Counted from the first letter of the stretch, positions 7,091 to 17,399 are shown. The stretch is 64,000 nt of DNA from an uncultured delta proteobacterium (GCA_903843965.1 CAIMRY010000043.1:1-64000), one strand, 5' to 3'. The notes: a model not told the origin generated them from the letters alone. Translations and numbers: made by a program.

Positions 7091-8932
7091 ATGTTTGATG
7101 GCAACGGCGCACAGCTTGTGATCCGCCTGTTGGAGCGCCAGGGCATCCGGCGCATCCCCGGCATTCCCGGCGGGGCCAACCTGCCCCTGTACGACGCCCT
7201 GGGGGCCAGCCGCAGCATCCGCCACATCCTGGCCCGGCACGAGCAGGGCGCGGGCTTCATGGCCCAGGGCATGGCCCGCACCACGGGCGCGCCCGCCGTG
7301 TTTTTCGCCACCTCCGGCCCGGGCGCCACCAACACCCTGACCGCCATAGCCGACGCCAAGCTCGACTCCGTGCCCATCATCTGCATCACCGGCCAGGTGC
7401 CCAGCGCGTTAATCGGCACCGATGCCTTCCAGGAGGTGGACATCTACGGCATGAGCCTGCCCGTGACCAAGCACAACTTCCTGGTGCGCAGCGTGGGCGA
7501 GCTGGTTTTCGTCATCCCCGAGGCCTTCCGCATCGCGTCCTCCGGTCGGCCCGGCCCGGTGCTCATCGACATCCCCAAGGACGTGCAGACCGCCCGCGTG
7601 CGCATCGCAGAACTGCCGGAGCCGGGCCTGCCCGATCCCGTTGAGGCCCCGGACAGCCAGGACATCAGCCAGGCCGCGCAGATGCTCAGCGAAGCCAAAC
7701 GGCCCATCCTGCTCGTTGGCGGCGGGGTGGCCGCCTCCGGCGCGGCCGGGGCCGCCCGAAAACTGGCCGAGGCCGCCAGCCTGCCCACGACCATGACGCT
7801 TCTGGGCCTGGGAATCCTGCCCGACGCCCACCCGCTGAACCTCGGGATGCTCGGCATGCATGGCACCCGCGCGGCCAACATCCTGCTGGAGGAGTGCGAC
7901 CTGCTGGTGGTGGCCGGGGCGCGCCTGGACGACCGAGCCACAGGGAGGTTGGAGCGCTTTTGCGCCGGGGCCAGGCTCATCCACATGGACATCGACCAGA
8001 GCGAGCTGGACAAGCTCAAGACCGCGCACCTGGCCATCACCGGCGACGTGGGCGCGGCGCTTTCCGCGCTGCTGCCCCTGGTGCAAGCCGCAGGCCCAAC
8101 GGACGGCGCAGGCAGCGTTGACAGGTCCGCCTGGCTGGCGCGGGTGGGCCAGTGCCGGGCCGAGAACCCGCCCCAGCTGCCCGGCCTGGACAATCCCTTG
8201 ACGCCCTACGGCCTGGTGCGCTGCACCGGCGATCTGCTGGCCTCGTCTGAAGGCGGGGGCGCCATCGTGGTCACGGACGTGGGCCAGCACCAGATGCGCG
8301 CGGCCCAGGCATACCCGGACCTCAAGCCCCGGGCCTGGCTGACCTCCGGGGGCCTTGGCACCATGGGCTTTGGCCTGCCTGCGGCCATCGGCGCGGCCCT
8401 GGCCAACCCGGCGCGGCGCGTGGTCTGCTTCAGCGGCGACGGCAGCCTGCAGATGAACATCCAGGAACTGGCCACAGCGGCGGAGACCGGGGCCAACGTG
8501 ACCATTGTCCTGGCCGACAACGGCGGGCTGGGCCTGGTGCAGCAGCAGCAGGACCTGTTCTACGGGCGGCGCATCTTCGCCTCGGACTACCGCGTGCGCA
8601 TCGACTTCGTGAAGATCGCCGAGGGCTTCGGCGTGCGCGCCCTGGACCTGAACCTCTCGCGCGAGCCTCTGGCCGACCTGGAGCGCGCGCTCAAGCGCGA
8701 AGGCCCGTGCCTGGTGCGCGTGCCGGTGGCGGCGGAGGACAACGTGTATCCCATCGTGCCGCCCGGCGCGGCGAATATCGACATGATCGGCGGTGAGCCC
8801 GATGCTGGCGACGGCAGGACAGGCCACAAGGCCGTCAACGACAGAGCAGGCGGCATGGCCGCCAACGGCAGGACAGGCGGCAAGGCCGTTGATTGCATGA
8901 GAGGCGGCCTGGCCGCACGGGGAGGAAACTAG
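7091..8932 (+). CDS. ilvB: Acetolactate synthase large subunit, IlvB (AHAS I) type
   Basis: The catalytic subunit that makes acetolactate or acetohydroxybutyrate in valine, leucine and isoleucine synthesis, using thiamine diphosphate and FAD. Key features are the catalytic glutamate E51 in [17 protein letters not shown], the [10 protein letters not shown] loop, the [10 protein letters not shown] motif and the ThDP/Mg site starting [15 protein letters not shown] at about 449. AAGGAGGTG precedes the ATG at 7091. The body is very like enteric IlvB, consistent with the IvbL-like leader. At 613 residues it exceeds the usual 560-575. The extra 46 residues at the end are low-complexity, built from imperfect repeats of RTGGKAV and RAGGMAA type, and are probably not needed for catalysis. 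ilvN follows after 2 bases. Confidence 0.94.
   Translation: MFDGNGAQLVIRLLERQGIRRIPGIPGGANLPLYDALGASRSIRHILARHEQGAGFMAQGMARTTGAPAVFFATSGPGATNTLTAIADAKLDSVPIICITGQVPSALIGTDAFQEVDIYGMSLPVTKHNFLVRSVGELVFVIPEAFRIASSGRPGPVLIDIPKDVQTARVRIAELPEPGLPDPVEAPDSQDISQAAQMLSEAKRPILLVGGGVAASGAAGAARKLAEAASLPTTMTLLGLGILPDAHPLNLGMLGMHGTRAANILLEECDLLVVAGARLDDRATGRLERFCAGARLIHMDIDQSELDKLKTAHLAITGDVGAALSALLPLVQAAGPTDGAGSVDRSAWLARVGQCRAENPPQLPGLDNPLTPYGLVRCTGDLLASSEGGGAIVVTDVGQHQMRAAQAYPDLKPRAWLTSGGLGTMGFGLPAAIGAALANPARRVVCFSGDGSLQMNIQELATAAETGANVTIVLADNGGLGLVQQQQDLFYGRRIFASDYRVRIDFVKIAEGFGVRALDLNLSREPLADLERALKREGPCLVRVPVAAEDNVYPIVPPGAANIDMIGGEPDAGDGRTGHKAVNDRAGGMAANGRTGGKAVDCMRGGLAARGGN
8792..8932 (+). repeat. Degenerate repeat tail inside ilvB
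   Basis: The last 46 codons of ilvB are imperfect repeats around GGCAGGACAGGCGGCAAGG-like units. The encoded tail lies beyond the normal end of the enzyme. Confidence 0.65.
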
Positions 8933-8934
8933 CC

Positions 8935-9291
8935 ATGGCCAGGGATGCGGAAAAGACGAACGGCGCGAATGGCCACAACGGCTACATGGCCCTGCGGCTT
9001 ACGGTGAACAACCACCCCGGCGTCATGAGCCATGTCTGCGGGCTGTTCGCCCGGCGGGCCTTCAACGTGGAGGGCATCCTGGTCACGCCGCAGCAGGGCG
9101 GGGACACCAGCCGCATCTGGCTGGTGGTGCAAGCCGACGCGCGCCTGGGCCAGATGATCCGCCAGGTGCGCAAGCTCTGCGACGTGCTGGAGGTGCTGGC
9201 CTTTGAGGCCGACGCAAGCGCGCTTGCGCGCATGGACGAGTGCATGGCCGGGTGGGAGCAGGCCGGGCCCTGCGCCGAGACCGGGGCCTGA
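8935..9291 (+). CDS. ilvN: Acetolactate synthase small regulatory subunit
   Basis: The 118-residue regulatory partner of IlvB, which activates the enzyme and confers valine feedback inhibition. An ACT domain spans about 17-90 ([33 protein letters not shown]). The run [23 protein letters not shown] is as I remember it in enteric IlvN, so the pair belongs to the AHAS I type and not the longer IlvH type. The ATG at 8935 overlaps the end of ilvB in spacing (GGAGGAAAC then TAG, 2 bases, ATG), implying coupling. The first 16 residues are a hydrophilic extension ([12 protein letters not shown]). A convergent terminator follows. Confidence 0.9.
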   Translation: MARDAEKTNGANGHNGYMALRLTVNNHPGVMSHVCGLFARRAFNVEGILVTPQQGGDTSRIWLVVQADARLGQMIRQVRKLCDVLEVLAFEADASALARMDECMAGWEQAGPCAETGA

Positions 9292-9348
9292 AACCGGCGG
9301 GCCGGGGCTGATGAGCCGGGCCTGGGCCTGAAAATTGAGGCAGGAACG

Positions 9349-9388
9349 TGAAAACGGGCGGGAGAGACTCGCTCCCCCGCCCGTTCTC
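9349..9388. terminator. Bidirectional terminator between ilvN and ribE
   Basis: GAAAACGGGCGGG pairs with CCCGCCCGTTCTC across a short loop. A-rich and T-rich flanks allow use by both converging operons. Confidence 0.75.
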
Positions 9389-9432
9389 CAGCCCGCCCGC
9401 TTGCCCGGTTTAACCGCGCTGGCGCTGCCGGG

Positions 9433-10110
9433 CTAGAATCCGTGCTCGCGCAGGAAGTCCATGCTGAGCTTCGACGACGGCGCACTGCCGCCGCCGCCCG
9501 CTGCCGCCCCCATCGAGGAAAGCCACGGCCCGAGCATGTTGCGCACGTACTTGCCGATGAGGTCGGTCTCCATGTTCACCTGCGTGCCCGGAGCCCAGGC
9601 CGAGATGGTGGTGGCCTGCTGGGTGGCCGGGATGATGTTCACCGAAAGAAACTCCGGCCCGCACTCGTTCACGGTCAGGCTGATGCCGTCCAGCGCCACA
9701 GAGCCCTTGGGCACCACCAGCGGGCCGTATTCCGGCGGAAAGCTCAGGGTATACACCCGGCTCTCGCCCGCAGGCCGGATGTCCGTGACCTGGGCCAGGC
9801 AGTCCACGTGCCCGCTGACCAGATGCCCGCCCAGGCGCGCGCCCAGGGCCAGGGCCCGCTCCAGGTTGACGCCGCTCCCGGCCTTGAGGCTCGCCAGGCT
9901 GGTGTGCGCGAGCGTCTCCGCGCTGGCGAAGACCGTGAACCAGTTCACGCCAAAGGTCTCCACCGTAAGGCAGGCCCCGTTCACGGCGATGGACTCGCCC
10001 AGCACGATCTCGGGCAGGTCGAACAGGGCGCGCAGCTTCAGCCGCGTGTCGGCTCCGCGCGGCTCGACAGTCTCTACGCGGCCGCGTCCTTGCACCAGTC
10101 CGGTGAACAT
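9433..10110 (-). CDS. ribE: Riboflavin synthase alpha chain
   Basis: This enzyme dismutates two molecules of dimethyl-ribityllumazine to riboflavin and the pyrimidine precursor. The 225-residue protein starts with the typical [12 protein letters not shown] and contains two internally homologous lumazine-binding halves: ESIAVNGACLTVE with GGHLVSGHVD in the first, and GSVALDGISLTVNE near 150 in the second. The tail after about 200 is glycine- and serine-rich (AAAGGGGSAPSSK). The start ATG overlaps the ribD stop as TGATG, so translation is coupled. In this operon type ribAB and ribH usually follow, but here the operon ends against ilvN, so those genes lie elsewhere. Confidence 0.93.
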   Translation of the reverse strand: MFTGLVQGRGRVETVEPRGADTRLKLRALFDLPEIVLGESIAVNGACLTVETFGVNWFTVFASAETLAHTSLASLKAGSGVNLERALALGARLGGHLVSGHVDCLAQVTDIRPAGESRVYTLSFPPEYGPLVVPKGSVALDGISLTVNECGPEFLSVNIIPATQQATTISAWAPGTQVNMETDLIGKYVRNMLGPWLSSMGAAAGGGGSAPSSKLSMDFLREHGF

Positions 10111-11285
10111 CACGGCCTCCGGGGCTTGTAGGTCAGCTTCAGGTCCTCGCCGCAGGACGCGGCCACGGCCAGGCGGAAGTTCAGCGTCTCGTCCATGCTC
10201 TGCACGGCGCCGCCCGCAAACAGGCTCTTGCCCTCGGCGTCGCCCAGCACGCGCGGGGCCAGGTAGAGCACGAACTCGTCCACCAGGTCCTGGCGCGCCA
10301 GGGACAGGGCCAACTGGCCGCCGCCCTCGCACAGCGTGCGGTAACAGCCGAACTCCGCGCGCAGCCGCGCAAAGGCCCCGGCGAAGTCCAGGCCCTCGCC
10401 ATTGCCCGGGAGCTTGCCGCCGCGCAGCTCCGGCAGGCCCCAGATGAGCGTGCCGCGCTCGCGCAGCTCATCGGCCAGGGGGATCTTGGCCGAGTACTCG
10501 CTGGTCCAGAAGAGCACCTGCTCCGGCCTTTGGCGCAGCAGATTGAAGGTCGAGTAGGCCTTGGGCAGGGTGCTCGTGACCACCACGGCCAGCGGCTGGC
10601 AATACCCTGTGGGCAGGCCGTCCGCGTCCAGGCGGCAGGTCAGCTGCGGGTTGTCGCCGTAGAAGGTGTTGCCGCCCACGATGACCGCCTGGACCTCGGC
10701 GCGTAAGAGGTGCACGTCGGCCTGGGACTCCGGGCAGGAGACGGCCTGGGGCCTGCCCCCGCGCGCGGCGATCTTGCCGTCCAGCGTGCTCGCCATCTTG
10801 AGGATGCTGTAGGGGCGCTTCGTGGTCTGCCAGATGCGGAATTCGTCGATCAGGTCCTGGCACAGGACCTTCTGCACGCCCAGCACCACCTCGACCCCGG
10901 CGGCGCGCAAAACCTCGGCCCCACCCCCGGCCACGTGCGGGTTGGGGTCGAGGCAGCCGATGACCACGCGCGTGATCCCGGCCTCCAGGATGGCCCTGGT
11001 GCAGGGCGGGGTCTTGCCCTGGTGGCTGCAGGGCTCCAGCGTCACGTACAGGGTGCAGGCGCTCGGGTCCACGCCTTTGCTCCGGGCGTCGGCCAGGCAC
11101 TCCACCTCGGCATGCGGCCCGCCAAAGGCCTTGTGCCAACCCTCGGCCACGATCTGCTCATTGTGCGCCAGCACGGCGCCCACGCAGGGATTGGGGGCGG
11201 TGCGTCCGCGCCCGCGCAGCGCCAGCCGGGCCGCGCGCAGCATGAACCGGTCATGCGGACCGATAGTCTCCAGGCAGGTGGGCAT
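10110..11285 (-). CDS. ribD: Bifunctional diaminohydroxyphosphoribosylaminopyrimidine deaminase / reductase
   Basis: Carries out steps two and three of riboflavin synthesis. The 391-residue protein has an N-terminal deaminase domain with the zinc motifs PHAEVEC and [13 protein letters not shown], and a C-terminal NADPH-dependent reductase domain beginning near residue 150 ([15 protein letters not shown]), with [10 protein letters not shown] and [11 protein letters not shown]. The ATG at 11285 lies 35 bases inside the end of the dCMP deaminase gene. A longer in-frame extension exists but belongs to that neighbour. Overlap at both ends indicates tight co-transcription with the deaminase and ribE. 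Confidence 0.93.
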   Translation of the reverse strand: MPTCLETIGPHDRFMLRAARLALRGRGRTAPNPCVGAVLAHNEQIVAEGWHKAFGGPHAEVECLADARSKGVDPSACTLYVTLEPCSHQGKTPPCTRAILEAGITRVVIGCLDPNPHVAGGGAEVLRAAGVEVVLGVQKVLCQDLIDEFRIWQTTKRPYSILKMASTLDGKIAARGGRPQAVSCPESQADVHLLRAEVQAVIVGGNTFYGDNPQLTCRLDADGLPTGYCQPLAVVVTSTLPKAYSTFNLLRQRPEQVLFWTSEYSAKIPLADELRERGTLIWGLPELRGGKLPGNGEGLDFAGAFARLRAEFGCYRTLCEGGGQLALSLARQDLVDEFVLYLAPRVLGDAEGKSLFAGGAVQSMDETLNFRLAVAASCGEDLKLTYKPRRP

Positions 11286-11712
11286 AGTCGACTCCCGCTT
11301 CCTTGAGCATGTCATTGGCCAGTTCGTCCGGGTATTGTTCCGCGAAATAGATGGCCTTGACCTGGCAGTTGATGAGCATCTTGGTGCAGATGAGGCAGGG
11401 CTCGGTGGTGCAGTATATCTCCGCCCCGGCAAGGGTGAGGCCGTGCAGGGCGCACTGGATGATGACGTTCTGCTCCGCGTGCAGGCCCCGGCACAGCTCG
11501 TGGCGCTGGCCCGAGGGGATGTTCAGCCGCTCGCGGATGCAGCCGACCTGGGCGCAGTGGGCCACGCCCGTGGGCGTGCCGTTGTAGCCGGTGGCGATGA
11601 TGCGCTTGTCGCGCACGGCCACGGCCCCCACCATCCGGCGCAGGCAGGTGGAGCGCTCGGCCACGAGGTGCGCGATGCGCATGAAGTACAGGGGCCAGGG
11701 GACGCGGGGCAT
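11251..11712 (-). CDS. dCMP deaminase family protein
   Basis: A 153-residue zinc deaminase likely to convert dCMP to dUMP for thymidylate synthesis. Zinc ligands are visible in LHAEQN and [10 protein letters not shown]. The insertion with cysteines and histidine typical of dCMP deaminases ([14 protein letters not shown]...RHELCRG) is also present and argues against a plain cytidine deaminase. It is also called ComEB in some genomes. It overlaps ribD by 35 bases. Upstream, the usual glyA neighbour is separated from it by an inserted two-gene cassette at 11722-12505. Confidence 0.88.
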   Translation of the reverse strand: MPRVPWPLYFMRIAHLVAERSTCLRRMVGAVAVRDKRIIATGYNGTPTGVAHCAQVGCIRERLNIPSGQRHELCRGLHAEQNVIIQCALHGLTLAGAEIYCTTEPCLICTKMLINCQVKAIYFAEQYPDELANDMLKEAGVDYAHLPGDYRSA

Positions 11713-11721
11713 GGGAGAACC

Positions 11722-12303
11722 TTACTTTTTTGGTGTGGTAGCGTCCTGATCGTCGTGCCGCGTCTCTTTTGCCGCTTGGCTCGCGGCCGCACGCGCGGAG
11801 AAACCTCGTCCTGCACGGAAGGCATAGACCAAGGACGCCAGCCCTGAACCGCCAAGCAGCGCGCCCGGCCATGGGTATCCCAAATAGGCCAGGAATACGC
11901 CAGCAACGACGATGGACATGCAAAGGATGAAGGCAAACCACTGGCCGCGCCGACCATCCTCTATTGTGGAGTCAAGGTATTTCTCTTCCAGGGACATTCC
12001 CCGGCATTCCAAAGCCTGCCGGTGGCGGGTTTGGTTATCCCAGTTGGAGAGTAATTGCTTTGTGCATCCGGGGTGAAGCTGTTCGTACTCTTTGAGCATC
12101 GAAGGTGGGGGAAGAGGGCCGTTGGTGATTTCTTTTCGCAACCGTACACTGAGCAGTTTCCGCACGTTCAGCGGAATCTGCGCAAGTATCTCCGGAGGAA
12201 GAATGTCGGGAGCGCCGTCCAGACTGTAGGTATCGTCTTCTGGCCGGGAACCGTCCCCCGCAGGGAGGCTAATCGACGTATCCTTGGCCTCGTCTTCGGG
12301 CAT
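11722..12303 (-). CDS. DUF2335 family membrane protein
   Basis: A 193-residue protein of unknown function. Residues 1-60 are acidic and proline-containing. A central segment (GPLPPPSMLKEYEQLHPGCTKQLLSNWDNQ split around 62-92, then HRQALE) matches my memory of DUF2335. Two hydrophobic helices follow (WFAFILCMSIVVAGVFLAYLG and a glycine-rich GALLGGSGLASLVYAF) before a basic tail. It would sit in the inner membrane with a long cytoplasmic N-terminus. It overlaps the small gene upstream by 35 bases, so the two form a unit. Base composition is visibly lower in GC than the flanking riboflavin and glyA genes, a sign of transfer. The function is unknown; membrane-acting effector of a defence or stress module is only a guess. 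Confidence 0.7.
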   Translation of the reverse strand: MPEDEAKDTSISLPAGDGSRPEDDTYSLDGAPDILPPEILAQIPLNVRKLLSVRLRKEITNGPLPPPSMLKEYEQLHPGCTKQLLSNWDNQTRHRQALECRGMSLEEKYLDSTIEDGRRGQWFAFILCMSIVVAGVFLAYLGYPWPGALLGGSGLASLVYAFRAGRGFSARAAASQAAKETRHDDQDATTPKK

Positions 12304-12505
12304 TGATCAACCCCGTGTCGATATTGTTCAGGGCATGGGCGAGATCTTCACCGATCACGTTCATGTCGTCTCGAAGGATTCTGGCATCATTACTCCGTAA
12401 CACATTGGATTTGCGGAGTTCGATAATGACTTCATCCAGATAGGATCCAGACAAATCAAGTATCTGTCCGGCTCCACGGAGATAGCTCATCATGCGCTTT
12501 GTCAT
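12269..12505 (-). CDS. Small hypothetical protein paired with DUF2335 protein
   Basis: A 78-residue, largely helical protein with alternating charged and hydrophobic residues (LSGSYLDEVIIELRKSN, DDMNVIGEDLAHALNNID). It has no membrane segment and no motif that I recognise. GAGG precedes the ATG at 12505. The 3' end overlaps the DUF2335 gene by 35 bases. The codon use is less GC-biased than in neighbours. The pair interrupts an operon that I remember as contiguous (glyA then dCMP deaminase) in Desulfovibrio. It could be a small partner or regulator of the membrane protein. Confidence 0.65.
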   Translation of the reverse strand: MTKRMMSYLRGAGQILDLSGSYLDEVIIELRKSNVLRSNDARILRDDMNVIGEDLAHALNNIDTGLINARRRGQGYVD

Positions 12506-12657
12506 GGCGGTGCCTCCTCAGTGTTTTGCCGGTTGGAGCATCATGTGGTTGAAGACTAACAACCCATACATAAGAAATTACCCGGAAAAGGCAAGCTGTG
12601 CAAGGAGTTTCAAAAGGGATTCATTCCCCTCGATATCCAACGTGTGAGCCTGCTGCT

Positions 12658-13896
12658 CTACCAGGCATACAGGGGGAACTCCCGCGCGAAGTCCTCGACC
12701 TCGAGGCGGATCTCCTCCAGCACGGTGTCGTCGCCCATGTTCTCCAGGGCGGCGGTGATGGCCTCGGCCACGGCCAGCATGTCCTCTTCGACCATGCCGC
12801 GCGTGGTCAGGGCGGGCGTGCCGATGCGGATGCCCGAGGTGATGGTGGGCGGCGTGGTGTCGAACGGGATGCCGTTCTTGTTCACGGTGATGCCCGCCTT
12901 TTCCAGGGCCGCCTGGGCGTCCTTGCCGGTGATCTTCTTGCTGCGCAGGTCCACCAGCATCAGGTGGTTGTCCGTGCCGCCGGACACCAGCTCGAACCCG
13001 GCGTCCTTCAGGTATCCGGCCAGGGCCCCGGCGTTCTTGATGACCTGCTCCTGGTACTGCTTGAAGCCGGGCTGCAGCGCCTCGCCAAAGGCGACCGCTT
13101 TCGCCGCGATGATGTGCATGAGCGGTCCGCCCTGGATGCCGGGGAAGAGCTGGGAGTTCAGGACCTTGCCCTGCTCCTCCGCCGCCATGATCATGCCGCC
13201 GCGCGGGCCGCGCAGGGTCTTGTGCGTGGTGGTGGTGGTGTAGTGCGCCAGGCCGATGCTGGTCGGGTGCAGCTCGGTGGCGATGAGGCCCGCGATGTGC
13301 GCCACGTCGGCCATGAGCACCGCGCCCACCTCGTCGGCAATGGCGCGGAAGCGCTTGAAGTCGATGGTGCGCGGGTAGGCGCTGGCCCCCGCGATGATCA
13401 TCTTGGGCTTGCTCTCCTTGGCGATCTTCTCCAGCTCGTCGTAGTCGATGGTCTGGGTGTCCTTGTTCACGCCGTAGGAGACGATGTTGAACAGCTTGCC
13501 GGAGAAGTTCACCGGGCTGCCGTGGGTCAGGTGCCCGCCGTGGGCCAGGTTCATGCCCAGCACCGTGTCGCCGGGCTTGCACGCGGCGAAGTACACGGCC
13601 ATGTTGGCCTGGGAGCCGGAGTGCGGCTGCACGTTGACGTACTCGCAGCCGAAGAGATCCTTGGCGCGGTCGCGGGCGATCTCCTCGGCCTGATCCACGA
13701 ACTCGCAGCCGCCGTAGTAGCGCTTGCCGGGATAGCCTTCGGCGTACTTGTTGGTCAGCACGCTGCCCGCAGCCTGGCGCACGGCGGTGGACACGAAGTT
13801 TTCCGAGGCGATGAGCTCAAGCCCGCCAACCTGGCGGTCGATCTCTCCGGCGATGATGGAGGCCAGTTCCGGATCCTGGATGAACAGTTCTTCCAT
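12658..13896 (-). CDS. glyA: Serine hydroxymethyltransferase
   Basis: Interconverts serine and glycine with tetrahydrofolate, feeding one-carbon units to purines, thymidylate and methionine. The 412-residue PLP enzyme shows the cofactor lysine K226 in [14 protein letters not shown], the SENFVS and [18 protein letters not shown] substrate motifs and the [12 protein letters not shown] stretch. Length is normal. It is the last gene of the lipid operon in reading order after fabF, 36 bases downstream. Together with dCMP deaminase it links folate metabolism to thymidylate supply. Confidence 0.95.
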   Translation of the reverse strand: MEELFIQDPELASIIAGEIDRQVGGLELIASENFVSTAVRQAAGSVLTNKYAEGYPGKRYYGGCEFVDQAEEIARDRAKDLFGCEYVNVQPHSGSQANMAVYFAACKPGDTVLGMNLAHGGHLTHGSPVNFSGKLFNIVSYGVNKDTQTIDYDELEKIAKESKPKMIIAGASAYPRTIDFKRFRAIADEVGAVLMADVAHIAGLIATELHPTSIGLAHYTTTTTHKTLRGPRGGMIMAAEEQGKVLNSQLFPGIQGGPLMHIIAAKAVAFGEALQPGFKQYQEQVIKNAGALAGYLKDAGFELVSGGTDNHLMLVDLRSKKITGKDAQAALEKAGITVNKNGIPFDTTPPTITSGIRIGTPALTTRGMVEEDMLAVAEAITAALENMGDDTVLEEIRLEVEDFAREFPLYAW

Positions 13897-13932
13897 GGCG
13901 ATTCTTCCTCGTGTGTCTGTGCGCTTGCGGGA

Positions 13933-15171
13933 CTACGCCTCAAAGCGCTTGAAGAGCATGCAGGCGTTGGTGCCGCCGAAGCCGAAGGAGTTGGAGAGCA
14001 CGAACTCGGCCTGCTTCTGGCGCGGGCCTGCCGCGCCGTAGTCCAGGTCGCATTCCGGGTCCGGGGTGATCTGGTTCACGGTGCCGGGCAGGGTGCCGGT
14101 GGCCAGCGCCATGACGCTGAACACGGCCTCCACGCCGCCTGCCGCGCCCAGCAGGTGGCCCATCTGGCCCTTGTTGCCGCAGATGGCGATCTTGCCCGCG
14201 TGTGCGCCGAAAACCGTCTTGATGGCCCTGGTCTCGCACAGGTCATTTAGGTGCGTGGAGGTGCCGTGGGCGTTGATGTGGTCCACGCGCGTTGGCTCCA
14301 CCCCGCCCTCCTCCAGGGCCTTCTGCATGGCGATGGCCGCGCCGGAGCCGTCCTCGGGCGGGGCGGTCATGTGGTAGGCGTCGCCGCTGGCGCCGAAGCC
14401 GACCACCTCGGCCAGAATCTTGGCCCCGCGCGCTTTCGCGTGGTCGAGCGACTCCAGCAGCAACAGCCCGCAGCCCTCGCCCATGACAAAGCCGTCGCGG
14501 TCCTTGTCAAAGGGGCGGGAGGCGTGCTCCGGGTCGTCGTTGCGGGTCGACAGCGCCTTGGAGGCGTTGAACCCGGCAAAGGCGAGCGGCGTGATGGTGC
14601 TCTCGGACCCGCCGCAGACCATGACGTCGTTGCGGCCCAGCTTGATCTCGGAGAAGGCGCTGCCGATGGCGTGCGTGCCCGAGGCGCAGGCAGTGGTGGT
14701 GCACATGTTGGCCCCGCGCGCGCCCAGCTCGATGGAGACCATGCCTGCGGCCATGTTGGCGATGATGGTCGGGATGAAGAACGGGCTGATGCGGCCCGGC
14801 CCGGCCTCCATCAGCTTCTTGTGCTGGGTCTCGATGCCTTCGAGCCCGCCTAATCCGACTCCGATGATGACCCCGGCGCGGTGCGCCTGCTCGGGCGGAA
14901 TGCTCCAGGCGGCCTGGTCCATGAGCATCCTGGCGGCGCTCACGGCGAACTGGGAGAACTTCTCCATGCGCCGCGCGGCCTTGGGGTTCATGTACTTGCT
15001 TGGATCAAAGCCCTTGACCTCGCCCGCGATCTGCGTGTCGTGGCCGGTGGCGTCAAAGGTGGTGACCTTGGCTATGCCGCTTTTTCCGGCCAGCAGGTTG
15101 GTCCAGCTGGTCTCAAGATCGTTGCCAATGGGGGTGATGGCGGCCAAGGCCGTGACGACAACCCTTTTCAT
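13933..15171 (-). CDS. fabF: 3-oxoacyl-ACP synthase II
   Basis: The elongating condensing enzyme of type II fatty acid synthesis. In 412 residues the catalytic triad is complete: C162 in TTACASGTHAIG, H302 in NAHGTSTHLND and H339 in NKGQMGHLLGAAGG. The start MKRVVVTALAAITPIG is typical; the longer upstream frame lacks a ribosome site. It lies between acpP and glyA, the usual order of the fab cluster. Confidence 0.95.
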   Translation of the reverse strand: MKRVVVTALAAITPIGNDLETSWTNLLAGKSGIAKVTTFDATGHDTQIAGEVKGFDPSKYMNPKAARRMEKFSQFAVSAARMLMDQAAWSIPPEQAHRAGVIIGVGLGGLEGIETQHKKLMEAGPGRISPFFIPTIIANMAAGMVSIELGARGANMCTTTACASGTHAIGSAFSEIKLGRNDVMVCGGSESTITPLAFAGFNASKALSTRNDDPEHASRPFDKDRDGFVMGEGCGLLLLESLDHAKARGAKILAEVVGFGASGDAYHMTAPPEDGSGAAIAMQKALEEGGVEPTRVDHINAHGTSTHLNDLCETRAIKTVFGAHAGKIAICGNKGQMGHLLGAAGGVEAVFSVMALATGTLPGTVNQITPDPECDLDYGAAGPRQKQAEFVLSNSFGFGGTNACMLFKRFEA

Positions 15172-15285
15172 GGGGGAAATCCGTGGTTCGGGTTCATCCC
15201 TGGGGGGAAAAGGCGGAGCGCTCCACAGGCACGCGAGCCGGGAGCGCTCCGGACTGGTCAAAAAAACAGGGCCGTTTCGGCCGGT

Positions 15286-15516
15286 CTACTTATGGCTCTC
15301 GATGTAGTCGATGGCGTCCTTGACCTTGGCGATCTTCTGGGCCTCTTCGTCGTCGATCTCGATGTCAAAGGCTTCTTCCATGGCCATGATCAGCTCGGTC
15401 AGATCCAGGGAGTCGGCTCCCAGGTCCTCGACAAAGGAGGCCTCAGGCTTCACTTCGTCGGCGGACACGCCCAGCTGCTCCACGACAATGGCTTTCACTT
15501 TCTCGGCTACAGACAT
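15286..15516 (-). CDS. acpP: Acyl carrier protein
   Basis: The 76-residue carrier that tethers acyl chains through a phosphopantetheine arm. The attachment serine is S36 in the [10 protein letters not shown] motif. The protein is strongly acidic, as expected ([14 protein letters not shown]). TTTGGAGGG-type ribosome site precedes the ATG. Placement between fabG and fabF is the common arrangement. Confidence 0.96.
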   Translation of the reverse strand: MSVAEKVKAIVVEQLGVSADEVKPEASFVEDLGADSLDLTELIMAMEEAFDIEIDDEEAQKIAKVKDAIDYIESHK

Positions 15517-15551
15517 ATTCCCTCCAAACGGTTTTTTACGTGACGAAATGG

Positions 15552-16295
15552 TTACATGTACATGCCGCCGTTGACCGCCAGCACCTGACCCGTGACATAG
15601 CCCGCGCCTTCTCCGGCCAAAAACGAAACGGCGCTTGCGATGTCCTCGGGTCCGCCCAGGCGGCCAAGGGGAATGTTCTCCAGCATTTTCGATACAATGG
15701 CCTCAGGCAGCGCGGCGGTCATGTCGGTCTGGATGAAGCCGGGGGTGACCGCGTTCACCGTGATGTTGCGGCCCGCCAACTCGCGCGCTGCGCTCTTGGT
15801 CAGCCCGATCAAGCCCGCCTTGGCCGCCACGTAGTTGGCCTGGCCCGCGTTGCCCATCTGCCCGACCACGGAGGCGATGTTGATGATCCGCCCCCGGCGC
15901 TGCTTGACCATGATCTTGGCCGCCTCGCGCAGGCAGGCGAAGGCCCCGGTCAGGTTCACCTGAATGACCTTGTCCCAGTCGTCGTCCTTCATGCGGATCA
16001 ACAGGCCGTCCTTGGTGATGCCGGCGTTGTTCACCAGCACCTCGAGGGTGACCTTGTCCTTGATCTCCTCGGCAAAAAACGCGGTCATGGCCTCGCGGTT
16101 GGAGGCGTCCAGACGGAAGGCCTTGGCCTCGCCCCCGGCCTCGCCGATGGCGGCCACGACCTTGTCGGCCTCCTCAGGGCGGCTGACATAGGTCAGGTAG
16201 ACCTCAAAACCGTCCCTGGCCAGACGCTCTGCGCAGGCGCGACCAATGCCGCGCGAACCGCCCGTGACCAGCGCAACCTTGGGCAAGTCGCTCAT
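15552..16295 (-). CDS. fabG: 3-oxoacyl-ACP reductase
   Basis: The NADPH-dependent ketoreductase of fatty acid elongation, 247 residues, short-chain dehydrogenase fold. The cofactor loop TGGSRGIG is at 11-18, the NNAG motif near 89-92, and the catalytic residues are S142, Y155 and K159 (IASVVGQ...YVAAK). ATG at 16295 gives the normal length. It lies between fabH and acpP. Confidence 0.95.
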   Translation of the reverse strand: MSDLPKVALVTGGSRGIGRACAERLARDGFEVYLTYVSRPEEADKVVAAIGEAGGEAKAFRLDASNREAMTAFFAEEIKDKVTLEVLVNNAGITKDGLLIRMKDDDWDKVIQVNLTGAFACLREAAKIMVKQRRGRIINIASVVGQMGNAGQANYVAAKAGLIGLTKSAARELAGRNITVNAVTPGFIQTDMTAALPEAIVSKMLENIPLGRLGGPEDIASAVSFLAGEGAGYVTGQVLAVNGGMYM

Positions 16296-16400
16296 GTTTT
16301 CCCTCGCTCGCGGCGGGTTTGCCCGCCGGGTTGATCGCACGCCAATATCCGAATTCGCGCCGGACTGCAAATGTCCCGGCGCTGGCGGCCTGCCGTGGGT

Positions 16401-17399
16401 CTAGAAGCGCAGCAGGCACGAACCGTAGGTGAAGCCGCCGCCAAAGGTGCTCAGCAGCACCAGGTTTGTGTCCTTGATGAAGCCGCTTTCCACGGCCTCG
16501 GACAGGGCGATGATGACCGACGCCGCAGAGGTGTTGCCGTACTTTTGCACGTTTGTGAAGATCCGCTCCGCAGGCATGTCCAGGCGCGCGCCCACGGCGT
16601 CGATGATGCGCAGGTTGGCCTGGTGCGGGATGAACACGTCCACCTGCTCCTTGGCCACGCCGTGCTTGGCCATCATGGTCTGGCAGATGCCGGTCATGGC
16701 GCGCACCGCGTATTTGTACACCTCGCGCCCGTTCATCTCCACGAAGAAGTCGCGGCGCACCGTCTCGCCGGGCTTGTAGGGCGCGCCGGAGCCGCCGCCC
16801 TTGACGGTCAAAAGGTCGTGGGCCGAGCCGTCGGTGGCGAGCAGCACGTCCAGCAGCCTGGCGCGGCCAGGGTGGTCGCCGGGGGCCTCGCCTGTGACGA
16901 TGGCCGCACCCGCGCCGTCGCCGAAGAGCACGCAGATGCTGCGGTCGGAGTAGTCCACGCGTGAGGAGACCACGTCCGTGGCCGTGACCAGGATCTTGGC
17001 CTGCGGGTGCAGGCTGACAAAGGCCCGCGCGGTCTCAAGGGCGAAGAGAAAGCCGGAGCACGCCGCCGAGATGTCCATGGCCGTGCGGCCCTTGATGCCC
17101 AGGCGGTCGGCCAGCATGCACGCGGCAGAGGGGATGTAGGAGTCTGCGGTAAAGGTGGCCACCAGGATGTGGGTCAGCTCCTCGGCCTGCATCCCGGCGT
17201 CCGCCAGGGCCCGCAGCGCGGCCTGGTGCGACAGGCTGACCGTGGTCTCGCCCTTGGCCGCTATGCGTCGCTCCTTGATGCCCGTGCGGCTGGTGATCCA
17301 CTCGTCATTGGTGTCGACCATGCGTTCGAGGTCGGCGTTGGTGAGCCTGGTCTCCGGCACACAATGGCCCAGTCCGCGAATGATGCAGGGTGTTGTCAT
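16401..17399 (-). CDS. fabH: 3-oxoacyl-ACP synthase III
   Basis: Starts fatty acid synthesis by condensing acetyl-CoA (or a branched primer) with malonyl-ACP. The 332-residue protein has the catalytic triad C114 (DISAACSGFLF), H259 (IPHQANLRIID) and N289 (KYGNTSAAS). Primer preference cannot be predicted reliably. Gene order plsX-fabH-fabG is standard. Confidence 0.95.
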   Translation of the reverse strand: MTTPCIIRGLGHCVPETRLTNADLERMVDTNDEWITSRTGIKERRIAAKGETTVSLSHQAALRALADAGMQAEELTHILVATFTADSYIPSAACMLADRLGIKGRTAMDISAACSGFLFALETARAFVSLHPQAKILVTATDVVSSRVDYSDRSICVLFGDGAGAAIVTGEAPGDHPGRARLLDVLLATDGSAHDLLTVKGGGSGAPYKPGETVRRDFFVEMNGREVYKYAVRAMTGICQTMMAKHGVAKEQVDVFIPHQANLRIIDAVGARLDMPAERIFTNVQKYGNTSAASVIIALSEAVESGFIKDTNLVLLSTFGGGFTYGSCLLRF

